Assembly: GCA_049514735.1 (NCBI GenBank)
Contig: JBEKUT010000259.1
Coordinates: 1-10,035, forward strand
Origin: JAICMB01 sp049514735
Lineage (GTDB): Bacteria; Acidobacteriota; Terriglobia; Bryobacterales; Bryobacteraceae
DNA: 10,035 bases
Direction: 5' to 3'
A model generated the notes under the pieces. The model was not told where the DNA came from and did not search any database. It saw only the letters and a program-made list of their open reading frames with translations. Of this stretch, positions 1 to 6,765 are shown piece by piece. A program made the position numbers and the translations under genes. Each line of letters opens with the position of its first letter. The stretch's first letter is position 1.

Positions 1-742
1 TATGTCCGATCTCGTCACCCCGGTCTAAATTTTCTTGCGAAACATCTCTCGTGACGTCCCCGCCGGCGATTTGATCCAATTGAGCGGCCACCACCGCAAG
101 AGGCGTTGCAATACTGCGGGCCAGCAAGGCGCCCAACAGCACGACCATCAACGCGGCAAGAAGGCCAAAGCCGATCATGGCGGTTGTGAGCCGCGAGATC
201 AAGGCCGCGGTTTGCTCATCGATCTGGGCCAAATTCTGGTCGCACAATGTCTTGTAGCTGGCGATCGTGGCGGCAACTTCGCTGAAGCGCGGCACGGACT
301 GCTCGCGGTACATCCTGGCTGCTTCGGAGGCCTTACCCGCCTGAAGCAGTGCCAGCAACTGGTCATTCGCCCCGCCCCATTGAGTTGCTATTTGCTGGGT
401 CTGTTCCAACAGGCGCTTGCCTTCTTCGGAGACTTCCGCCGCTTTGACCTCGTCGAAGGCGGCCCGGCGAGTCACGCGTGTCGCCTTGATCTGTTCCATA
501 CTGTCCGAATCGAACTGCCTGTAAACCATCATGTTGGCCACACGCTGCGCAATCGCACCCGTGTCCGTCCAGACCTGATCGACTAAGGCGATCTTATGGC
601 TTTGTTCTTTCGATATTTCCAAAACCGCATGGATGGCGCGTATGGACCAGAGCGCCAGGCTCGCGAGAACCACGACCACCACAACGGTCCCCCCCGAAAC
701 CAATCCAAGTTTTTTCGCTATTTTCGCGTTTGCGAGTTGCAT
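1..742 (-). CDS. Chemoreceptor-like sensor, N-terminal part (4-helix bundle + HAMP), cut by window edge
   Basis: Reading the minus strand from ATG at 742 gives 247 codons without a stop before the window ends, so the C-terminal signalling part is missing. Residues ~13-35 are a hydrophobic helix rich in Val, ~36-185 a polar helical region typical of four-helix-bundle ligand-binding domains of methyl-accepting chemotaxis proteins, ~186-208 a second membrane helix, and from ~209 a HAMP domain with the conserved Pro (P214, 'SIATPLAVVAAQLDQIAGGD') and the closing 'DEIG'. Such proteins sense ligands in the periplasm and signal across the inner membrane, usually to CheA. The start is supported by AAGGAA (749-754) six bases upstream. 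The gene lies 19 bp downstream of the porin on the same strand, so the two are probably co-transcribed. A histidine kinase or diguanylate cyclase with the same N-terminus cannot be excluded because the output domain is not visible. Confidence 0.85.
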   Translation of the reverse strand, partial: MQLANAKIAKKLGLVSGGTVVVVVVLASLALWSIRAIHAVLEISKEQSHKIALVDQVWTDTGAIAQRVANMMVYRQFDSDSMEQIKATRVTRRAAFDEVKAAEVSEEGKRLLEQTQQIATQWGGANDQLLALLQAGKASEAARMYREQSVPRFSEVAATIASYKTLCDQNLAQIDEQTAALISRLTTAMIGFGLLAALMVVLLGALLARSIATPLAVVAAQLDQIAGGDVTRDVSQENLDRGDEIGH

Positions 743-761
743 CGTCCGTTCCTTTTTTCGA

Positions 762-1919
762 CTAGAAGTAGAAGGCCTGTATCTGCAGGGTGAATTCGTT
801 GCTCGGCCGGACCGGCGAGCCGTTCTGTGGTAAAGCCCGCAAAATCTGGACCGTCCATTTCAGGTTCTGACCGCGCGTATAGTAGTTCAGGCCGCCGCCG
901 GCGCGATTAACATCTTTGATGTTGTTTACCGCCGCGACGAAATGTTGTGTTTCGAACCGCGCGAAAGGCTGGGCCTTCAATTTATGAAAATAGTAGGCCG
1001 CCTCCGCCAGGAAATTGTTCTGGTCCGGAATGGTGATGAACTTCTGGCGGCCGTCGAAGTGCAAATATTGCAGGTTGAAGCCGGCTTCATCGCCGCCGCG
1101 CACCGGAGTATCGTTGGCGATATTAGCCGTTTCGGAACGGTAGCCGCTCTGCTTATCGCCACCCACATCGATCGCCAGGATCTTGCGTCTGCCGAGCGCG
1201 GTGCCGGCGTAAGAATATTCCTTCTCGCGGTCGAAAAAGTCATATTGCAGATAAAGGGCCGGCCGCAGAGCGTTGCGTCCATTGGAGTCGCGCTCGCCCT
1301 CAAAGATGCCGCCACGATACTGCAAACGGCCGTCGAAGAAATAGCCGCGGCCTTGGAAGCCCATGTCGCGCAATGCCGTTTCCTGAAGGGCGGTGTTGTT
1401 GACCGTTGAAACGGAACTGATGTCGATCGAATAGTAGCTGAGGGTCGACTGCAAGGCCTGGCGCGACGACGGAACGATCATTTCGCCGCCGGCAAGTTGA
1501 AAATAATCGCTGAGTTTATATTGGAGGAAAGCGTCCTGGATGATAAAGCCGGTCGCTAGATTTTTTGGAGTGATGCCGAGTTTCGGATCGTCAGTCTGGA
1601 AGAAGAAACTGATGTTCTCACCGATATCTCCACCCATCATGAAGCGCGCGCGCCGCAGATAGAAGTTCTGTTGATAGCCCTGTGGGCCGGCCGAGGGCGC
1701 GGTTGCGTCCTGTGACCAATCCGCCCAAAATTGAGCTTCAATTCCGAACTTGACGCTGACATCTTCGTTTTTGATTTCAAGCTGTGCGGAAGCCGGCGCG
1801 GGGACGAGCACAAGCATCAAGACGCCAGCCGCGACGCCCGGCAGCGTGCGGCGAGAGAGAGGCTGGAACATATTTTTTTGAATACTCCTATTGGCCGTTG
1901 CCGTCATGCCGCATCGCAA
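762..1919 (-). CDS. Outer-membrane porin, phosphate-selective porin O/P-like
   Basis: The product has 385 residues: a signal peptide ending 'PAPASA|Q' (cleavage after A45), then an alternating polar/aromatic beta-strand pattern through to a C-terminal Phe ('LQIQAFYF'), the usual end of an outer-membrane barrel. Near the N-terminus, 'FYLRRARFMMGGDIGENISF' resembles the start of the barrel in the OprO/OprP family, and the length fits. Its likely role is diffusion of anions such as phosphate or polyphosphate across the outer membrane; substrate specificity is inference only. Start choice: ATG 1919 has GAGG six bases upstream. An internal ATG at 1871 would give a more ordinary 29-residue signal peptide, but its AGGAG is 13 bases away; either is possible. 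It is the upstream gene of the pair with the chemoreceptor (19-bp gap) and diverges from the secreted-protein gene at 2127. Confidence 0.88.
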   Translation of the reverse strand: MRCGMTATANRSIQKNMFQPLSRRTLPGVAAGVLMLVLVPAPASAQLEIKNEDVSVKFGIEAQFWADWSQDATAPSAGPQGYQQNFYLRRARFMMGGDIGENISFFFQTDDPKLGITPKNLATGFIIQDAFLQYKLSDYFQLAGGEMIVPSSRQALQSTLSYYSIDISSVSTVNNTALQETALRDMGFQGRGYFFDGRLQYRGGIFEGERDSNGRNALRPALYLQYDFFDREKEYSYAGTALGRRKILAIDVGGDKQSGYRSETANIANDTPVRGGDEAGFNLQYLHFDGRQKFITIPDQNNFLAEAAYYFHKLKAQPFARFETQHFVAAVNNIKDVNRAGGGLNYYTRGQNLKWTVQILRALPQNGSPVRPSNEFTLQIQAFYF

Positions 1920-1984
1920 GCCTCAATAAGTTGGCATGGATCGACATAGCGACGCCTGCGTCAATTGCCAAGCGCGCAGGCTCC

Positions 1985-1995
1985 AGTACTGTACT
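1985..1995. promoter_or_regulatory. Perfect 11-bp palindrome (possible operator)
   Basis: AGTAC-T-GTACT is a perfect inverted repeat with a one-base centre. It lies in the ~207-bp divergent gap between the porin start (1919) and the secreted-protein start (2127), 66 bp from the porin start codon. Location and symmetry suit a binding site for a dimeric regulator of one or both genes. I cannot assign a regulator, and one short palindrome can occur by chance. Confidence 0.25.
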
Positions 1996-2126
1996 TATCG
2001 CGGGAACGCCCAGTTTTCTTAATCGGGTGTCAACGGAACATTTGCGAGGCAGGCGACGGAAGGCGATGGCCTGCCCTACTCAGGGAACGAATGTCTGGGG
2101 AGCTACGTCAGACCAGAGTACGAGAA

Positions 2127-3938
2127 ATGCTTAGACCGCCTATCCTAATCTGCTTAGCGATCGCGACGCTTCCAGTAGCCGCGTCGGAAGCCGATGCTCT
2201 CGCGATCTCGGCGAAAATCCAAGCTCGATTTCTGCCGTTTGGAACGATTCTGGAACCGGTTTACGCATCGGCGGCGAGTAACCAGATCGTCGACTACACC
2301 GACTGCGGCGATTCCGCTCTGTGGACCGGCGCTTATCTTGCCGCTGAGGCTTTCCGCTATAACGTGACGCAGTCGGCCGATGCGCTCAACAACGTAAAGG
2401 GCGCACTGGCCGGGCTCAAGGCTCTAAGCGATGTCACGGGGGACAATCGTCTGGCGCGCTGCATGGCGCTGGCGAGTTCGCCTTATGCGGGGTCGATCTC
2501 GAGTCAGGAATTGTCCAACACGATCAACCAGAGTCCGCCGTGGATCTGGGTGGACAATACTTCACGCGACCAGGTGGTGGGCGCATTCTTCGGGCTGGGC
2601 GTGGCTTACGATCTGGTGAACGACGCAACAGTGAAGAGCGATATTAGCGCGCTCGTGACTCGGCTCATCGGGTACGTCGACCAGCATCTGTGGTCGCCCA
2701 ACAACGACATTACGAACACGTTCCTGGTGCGCCCCGAGGAGCTTCACATGCTGCTGGTTGTTTCGAGTCACGTGGGCAACAAGGTCTCGGGACCGCTGCT
2801 GCTGCCGGGGATCGATACCGGCGTCGACGTGGATGTCTTGAGCGACAGCTCCTACTATAAGTTCAACCTCGATTACATGAGCTTCTATAATCTGGTGCGG
2901 CTCGGCAATGACAGTTCGTTTTTGAGCGCTTACCAGATCGTTCGCAACTACACTTCATCGCAGCAGAACGCGTTTTTCGACATGATCGATCGCGCGCTGC
3001 AAGGGGCCGATAGCGCTCGCGACGCCGAGGCGCGGAGTCTGCTGGATCAGTGGCTGTTGCGGCCGGTGCGCGATCCTTACATCAATCTCGCGAACACTGT
3101 GAAGGTATGCGGCAGCGAAGCCTGCAGTCCCGTTCCCGTCTCGCTGCGGCCGCCGGCGGACTTCATATGGCAGGTCGATCCGTTTCAATTGACAGGCGGC
3201 GCGACCAGTACCATTGAAAGTCCCGGCGTCGATTATATTTTGCCTTATTGGATGGGACGTTACTACGGCGTGATCTCCTCCGATGCAGTGCAGTCGTCGG
3301 CCGCGCCGAGCATTGCCGTTGCGCCGGGTTCTCTGGCCACGCTGTACGGCGCGAATCTCGGCGGAGGCTTAACAGTGACCGACAGCACCGGAGCGCAATT
3401 CCCTGCCGCATTAGGTTATACGTCGCCGAACCAGATCAATTTCGTTGTTCCGTCCGGGGCCGCGCTGGGCGACGCGACGTTCACTGTGGGCAACGGGGCG
3501 ACATCTCCGCCGCCGACTACGCTCATCCAGAACGTGGCGCCGACGCTGTTCAGCATGAATGGAACGGGAACGGGCGTGGCCGCTGCGACCGCAGTGGAGG
3601 TTCTCACGGCAGCGCCTCAGCAACAAACGCCGGCCGCGGTTTTTTCGTGCGCCGAATCGGGCTGTACACCGGTGCCGATCGATGTGGGCGTCAGCGGAAC
3701 TATCTATGTGACGCTCTATGGCACGGGGTTCCGCAATCGCTCCTCGCTCGCAAACGTGCAGGTTACCGTAAACGGAGTAAGCGTGCCGGTGCAGTACGCC
3801 GGGGCGCAGCCTAGTTTCCCCGGGCTGGACCAGGTGAACGTATCGCTGCCGCCGGCTTTGAGCGGGACGGGGACCGCGAATGTGGTGCTAACGGTCGATG
3901 GGCAGGTCTCAAATACGGTGATCGTGAACATTATGTGA
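2127..3938 (+). CDS. Secreted helical-repeat protein with Solibacter-type C-terminal domain
   Basis: From ATG 2127 the product has 603 residues. Residues 1-~20 form a signal peptide ('MLRPPILICLAIATLPVAAS'). Residues ~25-385 are mostly helical, with motifs such as 'DCGDSALWTGAYLAAEAFRY', 'ALAGLKALSDVTG' and 'NTSRDQVVGAFFGLGVAYDL' that resemble alpha/alpha-toroid (six-hairpin) proteins; no catalytic residues can be named. From ~391 there is a beta-rich module ('GSLATLYGANL', 'TSPNQINFVVP', 'PGLDQVNVSLP', final 'VSNTVIVNIM') that matches the Solibacter C-terminal domain (TIGR03437) as I recall it. That domain is common on exported acidobacterial proteins, and its function is unknown. The reading frame is open back to 1965. 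ATG 2091 (AGGGA four bases upstream) would add 12 residues before the same signal peptide; 2127 has only a weak AGAG at eight bases. The gene is convergent with arsB, 13 bp between stops, with no obvious terminator hairpin. Confidence 0.85.
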   Translation: MLRPPILICLAIATLPVAASEADALAISAKIQARFLPFGTILEPVYASAASNQIVDYTDCGDSALWTGAYLAAEAFRYNVTQSADALNNVKGALAGLKALSDVTGDNRLARCMALASSPYAGSISSQELSNTINQSPPWIWVDNTSRDQVVGAFFGLGVAYDLVNDATVKSDISALVTRLIGYVDQHLWSPNNDITNTFLVRPEELHMLLVVSSHVGNKVSGPLLLPGIDTGVDVDVLSDSSYYKFNLDYMSFYNLVRLGNDSSFLSAYQIVRNYTSSQQNAFFDMIDRALQGADSARDAEARSLLDQWLLRPVRDPYINLANTVKVCGSEACSPVPVSLRPPADFIWQVDPFQLTGGATSTIESPGVDYILPYWMGRYYGVISSDAVQSSAAPSIAVAPGSLATLYGANLGGGLTVTDSTGAQFPAALGYTSPNQINFVVPSGAALGDATFTVGNGATSPPPTTLIQNVAPTLFSMNGTGTGVAAATAVEVLTAAPQQQTPAAVFSCAESGCTPVPIDVGVSGTIYVTLYGTGFRNRSSLANVQVTVNGVSVPVQYAGAQPSFPGLDQVNVSLPPALSGTGTANVVLTVDGQVSNTVIVNIM

Positions 3939-3951
3939 TCGTTTGGAGCAC

Positions 3952-5217
3952 TCAATTCGAAGTCAGCGCCATCAACAGCGTGGCGCCCAGCAAGGCGGGA
4001 GGCAAGACCAGCAACCCGATCTTAAGAAACCGCCAGCCGCCGATTTGTACGCCTTCCCGACGCAGCGCGATCAGCCATAGCACTGTCGCCAGCGAACCAG
4101 TCACCGACAGGTTGGGGCCGAGGTCGACGCCGATCAATACGGCATCGCGAATGCGATTCGGAACATGGGCCGCCTGTACCGCCGCGCCCGCGAGCAATCC
4201 GGTTGGCAAATTGTTCGCAAGGTTTGAAAGCGCCGCGATTGCAAACGAGGCCGTCAGCGATCCCAAGAGAGAAGGCAGGGCGCTCGATTCCCGCAGCAGG
4301 CGGCCGACAAGTTGTAAGGCTCCGGCGCGGTCGAGCGCTTCCACCAGGACGAAGAGGCCGGCAACCAAAGGTAATACGCTCCAGGAAACTCCGCGAAACG
4401 AGTCTCGAACAGCGCGCCCGCTCGACCATGTTGCGAGGAGAACGGTCAGGAGAGCCGCCACCAAGGTTGGAAGCCCGAGGTCGAGTCCAAAAGCCGAGAA
4501 CAGAATTAAGACAACCCCGGTTCCAACAATCCCCCAAGCGGCCCGGCGTCCCGCGTCCGACAGGGGCGTAGCCTCGGTAACATCCGCAAGCGGCGCACGC
4601 AAATCGTGTCGGGAAAGCCACCACAACACTACATAGGTGGCGGCGATGGAGTATAGGGAAGGAAGGAGAAAAGTCCGCAACCATGGGATCAGAGGCGGCA
4701 GCGTTCTTCCGTACACCACCAGATTCGCGGGGTTCGAGATCGGCAAAACGAAACTTGCCGCGTTGGCGATGAAGGCGCAAATCAACAGATACGGGAGCGC
4801 ATCGGCTTTCGCCCTTTTAACCGCTGCGTAGACGGCTGGGGTGAGAACCACCGCCGTGGCGTCGTTCGACAGGAACACTGTGACCACAATGCCGACCAGA
4901 TAAACCAGCGCGAAGAGCCGGACGCGGGAACCCTTCGCCGCGCGGCTGGCCAACATGGCAAGCCAGTCGAATACGCCCTCACACCGTGCCAGTTCGGCGA
5001 GCAACATCATGCCGGTCAGGAAAAGATAAACGTCGGTTCCTTTCGCCATCGCCCGCCCCGCTTGGGCGGGGGGCAAGAGGCCGCAGACGACCAGCAGGAA
5101 AGCACCCAGACAGGCCCACACAGCCTCCGGCCATCCTTTGGGGCGGAAAAGAATTCCCGCGATCGTCGCGGCAGCAATCGACCAGATCAGTGCTGCGTTC
5201 ATTCGAAATCCCTGCAT
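3952..5217 (-). CDS. arsB: ArsB-type arsenite/antimonite efflux permease
   Basis: The 421-residue product is a polytopic inner-membrane protein with about ten to twelve hydrophobic helices, near the length of E. coli ArsB (429). Family motifs are clear: 'FLSNDATAVVLTP' (~115-127), 'FVLPISNPANLVVY' (~156-169), 'SNLANNLPTGL' (~331-341) and 'GVDLGPNLSVTGSLATVLWL' (~363-382). ArsB exports arsenite and antimonite, driven by the proton motive force or by the ArsA ATPase. Related NhaD/CitM-type transporters share the fold, but the Asn/Pro-rich signatures favour ArsB. ATG 5217 is preceded by AGGAG at 11 bases; ATG 5202 (product from 'MNAAL') has AGGGA at six bases and is an equally good start. No arsR, arsC, arsA or arsM is in the window, so resistance genes, if any, lie elsewhere or the gene acts alone. 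It diverges from the Tad cluster. Confidence 0.9.
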   Translation of the reverse strand: MQGFRMNAALIWSIAAATIAGILFRPKGWPEAVWACLGAFLLVVCGLLPPAQAGRAMAKGTDVYLFLTGMMLLAELARCEGVFDWLAMLASRAAKGSRVRLFALVYLVGIVVTVFLSNDATAVVLTPAVYAAVKRAKADALPYLLICAFIANAASFVLPISNPANLVVYGRTLPPLIPWLRTFLLPSLYSIAATYVVLWWLSRHDLRAPLADVTEATPLSDAGRRAAWGIVGTGVVLILFSAFGLDLGLPTLVAALLTVLLATWSSGRAVRDSFRGVSWSVLPLVAGLFVLVEALDRAGALQLVGRLLRESSALPSLLGSLTASFAIAALSNLANNLPTGLLAGAAVQAAHVPNRIRDAVLIGVDLGPNLSVTGSLATVLWLIALRREGVQIGGWRFLKIGLLVLPPALLGATLLMALTSN

Positions 5218-5310
5218 ACGGACTGAATCTCCTGGATCGTCAAGACGTTAGGAATATTCTCATGGGGCATATAAACTTTTCGACGCGCTCCGCCGATACC
5301 TCTGAATTAG

Positions 5311-6030
5311 ATGGCTAGAGACATCGCCCACGTACGGAACACCGGCGACTTGTTGGTAAGCAGCGGCGAAATTTCCATGGGATCGTCGCGTCCGCCCATG
5401 ATCGCAGTATCGCAGCGGCGAAAAAACCAGCGCGGCAATCAAATGCTGGAGTCCGCTCTGTGCTTCCTGCCCATGATGGCTATGTTTTTCGGGTTCATCG
5501 ATGTCTGCTACGCCGTTTCCATACAGAGCCTGTTAGCGGCGGCAACGCGGGCTGGATCGCGTTGGGCCATCACGTACCAATCGACATATGACGGTGCAGC
5601 CTGCACCTCCCAGGCGGCGTGCACCGCGCAAGTGGTGCAGGACAACGCGGTGGGGTTTCTAGCGGGCACAAAGATCGACTACGTTGTGGTGAATTATTAC
5701 GTTCCCAATAATCTAACCACGCCGGTGATGAGCTGCACCGGCGGCACATGCACCGCCAGCGGCACGGTAGGGCTGCCGGATACTTATACCGTCACCACCA
5801 GCTCCGGTACCACCAGCGTGACGATCACCTATGCGAATCAGCCTGGAAACATCGTGGAAGTCAGCGTTCCTTCTTACCCTTTGCTCTGGATGGCGCCACT
5901 CGCGGGGTTCTCGGCGGGGAGTCAAGTCACTGACTCTGGCGGCCATACGGGACTTGGCTTGACGCTCTCCGCCTCGGCCGTCGACGTCTTGGGCGGTCTG
6001 CCGCAGGGAGTAACGCCGCCCACGCCCTGA
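5311..6030 (+). CDS. TadE-like pseudopilin, first of cluster
   Basis: The longest reading gives 239 residues. The TadE signature is 'QRRKNQRGNQMLESALCFLP' followed by a hydrophobic helix (~48-68). It contains the prepilin-peptidase site G42|NQMLE47, with Glu at +5 as in TadE/TadF pseudopilins, which are cut by the TadV peptidase and support Flp pilus assembly. The exported part is rich in Thr, Ser and Val and predicted beta-strand. It contains two close cysteine pairs, C98-C104 and C142-C147, that could form disulfides. The start is uncertain: none of ATG 5311, 5377 or 5398 has a good ribosome-binding site. TadE proteins usually have a short cytoplasmic tail before the Gly, which favours 5398 (12 residues before the Gly). 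The first gene of a plus-strand run, it is 33 bp ahead of the next TadE gene and diverges from arsB. Confidence 0.8.
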   Translation: MARDIAHVRNTGDLLVSSGEISMGSSRPPMIAVSQRRKNQRGNQMLESALCFLPMMAMFFGFIDVCYAVSIQSLLAAATRAGSRWAITYQSTYDGAACTSQAACTAQVVQDNAVGFLAGTKIDYVVVNYYVPNNLTTPVMSCTGGTCTASGTVGLPDTYTVTTSSGTTSVTITYANQPGNIVEVSVPSYPLLWMAPLAGFSAGSQVTDSGGHTGLGLTLSASAVDVLGGLPQGVTPPTP

Positions 6031-6063
6031 AGCAGTAAGTGTTTTCTAACGGAGGGATTTCTC

Positions 6064-6756
6064 ATGGTGATCCGTTCAAAATCCGAGTCCGGTCAAGCGA
6101 TATTGGAGTTCTCCATCGTGACCATTTCGCTGGCCATGATGCTGGCCGGCGCATTCACCTGTGGAGAGATGCTCTATAAAGCTCTGCAGGTAAGTAACAT
6201 AACACGGAGCGCTGCCGTATTGATGGTGCACTCGGTGACCGATCCTACTGCCGGCCTGAATCTGGCGGTTGCGGCGAATCAGCGCATCCTGGTTCGCGAA
6301 GCAAATGGATTGGGCATGGCTTCCGACGCGCAGTTCGATCCAAGCAGTACGGGCACGGCGGCCATTTTTCTCTCCAAGATTATCTTAGTGGGCAACAATG
6401 AATGTGCCTCGGGGATTAGTCCCATACCTAACGGCGCGCCGCCTTGGAACGCGGGCAATTGTCCCAATTATGGCAGTTATGTGTTTGCATATTACGTGCC
6501 GATCGGGAACAACACGCGTTGGGCGAGCGCGTTCGGAACGCCGCCGTCGGGCGATGTTCAGTCCGATGGCACCATCTCAGCCGCTAACATAGCTTCGGAC
6601 ACCAGCGACCGCGTCAACACAGCGAAGATCACCGCTGTGATCACGCTGGCCTCCAGCCAGTATGCACTTGTCTCGGAGACGTACGCGGATGTCAGCGCCA
6701 TCTCGGTATTTTCGATTTTCAAACCGCCGGTGATTTACTATCGCACAGTAACATAG
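6064..6756 (+). CDS. TadE-like pseudopilin, second of cluster
   Basis: The 230-residue product has the TadE/F N-terminus 'SESGQAILEFSIVTISLAMM'. The predicted prepilin-peptidase site is G10|QAILEF, with Glu at +5 and an aromatic at +6, close to the G|xxxxEY consensus. A membrane helix follows (~16-38), then an exported domain of about 190 residues with one spaced cysteine pair (C114, C133) and a beta-rich end. TadE-type proteins are minor pseudopilins of the Tad/Flp system, held in the inner membrane and facing the periplasm. The start is well supported by GGAGGG (6051-6056) seven bases upstream, the strongest ribosome-binding site in the cluster. It sits 33 bp after the first TadE gene and 9 bp before the TadG-like gene, so the genes are almost certainly one transcription unit. 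TadF is the alternative name for the same type of protein. Confidence 0.88.
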   Translation: MVIRSKSESGQAILEFSIVTISLAMMLAGAFTCGEMLYKALQVSNITRSAAVLMVHSVTDPTAGLNLAVAANQRILVREANGLGMASDAQFDPSSTGTAAIFLSKIILVGNNECASGISPIPNGAPPWNAGNCPNYGSYVFAYYVPIGNNTRWASAFGTPPSGDVQSDGTISAANIASDTSDRVNTAKITAVITLASSQYALVSETYADVSAISVFSIFKPPVIYYRTVT

Positions 6757-6765
6757 GAGCGCCAT

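Noticed and set aside
35..586. Plus-strand open frame of 183 codons
   Set aside because: It is antisense to the chemoreceptor-like gene, which has clear membrane helices and a HAMP domain; the plus product is His/Arg/Gly-rich and shows no family features.
942..1409. Plus-strand open frame of 155 codons
   Set aside because: Antisense to the porin; an expected by-product of GC-rich codon usage, with no ribosome-binding site or recognisable domain.
2028..2033. Perfect TTGACA (-35 like) on the minus strand upstream of the porin
   Set aside because: No acceptable -10 hexamer lies 15-19 bases downstream; the 17-base position reads GGCGTT.
3248..3814. Plus-strand open frame of 188 codons inside the secreted protein gene
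   Set aside because: Frame-shifted copy of the Solibacter-type domain region; Arg/Gly/Cys-rich and without domain signal.
4022..4780. Minus-strand open frame of 252 codons inside arsB
   Set aside because: Same strand, other frame; Arg/Pro/Gly-rich, no membrane segments, while the arsB frame carries all family motifs.
5270..5275. TATAAA upstream of the first TadE gene as a -10 element
   Set aside because: The matching -35 position (around 5247-5253) has at most half of the consensus bases, so it is too weak to call.
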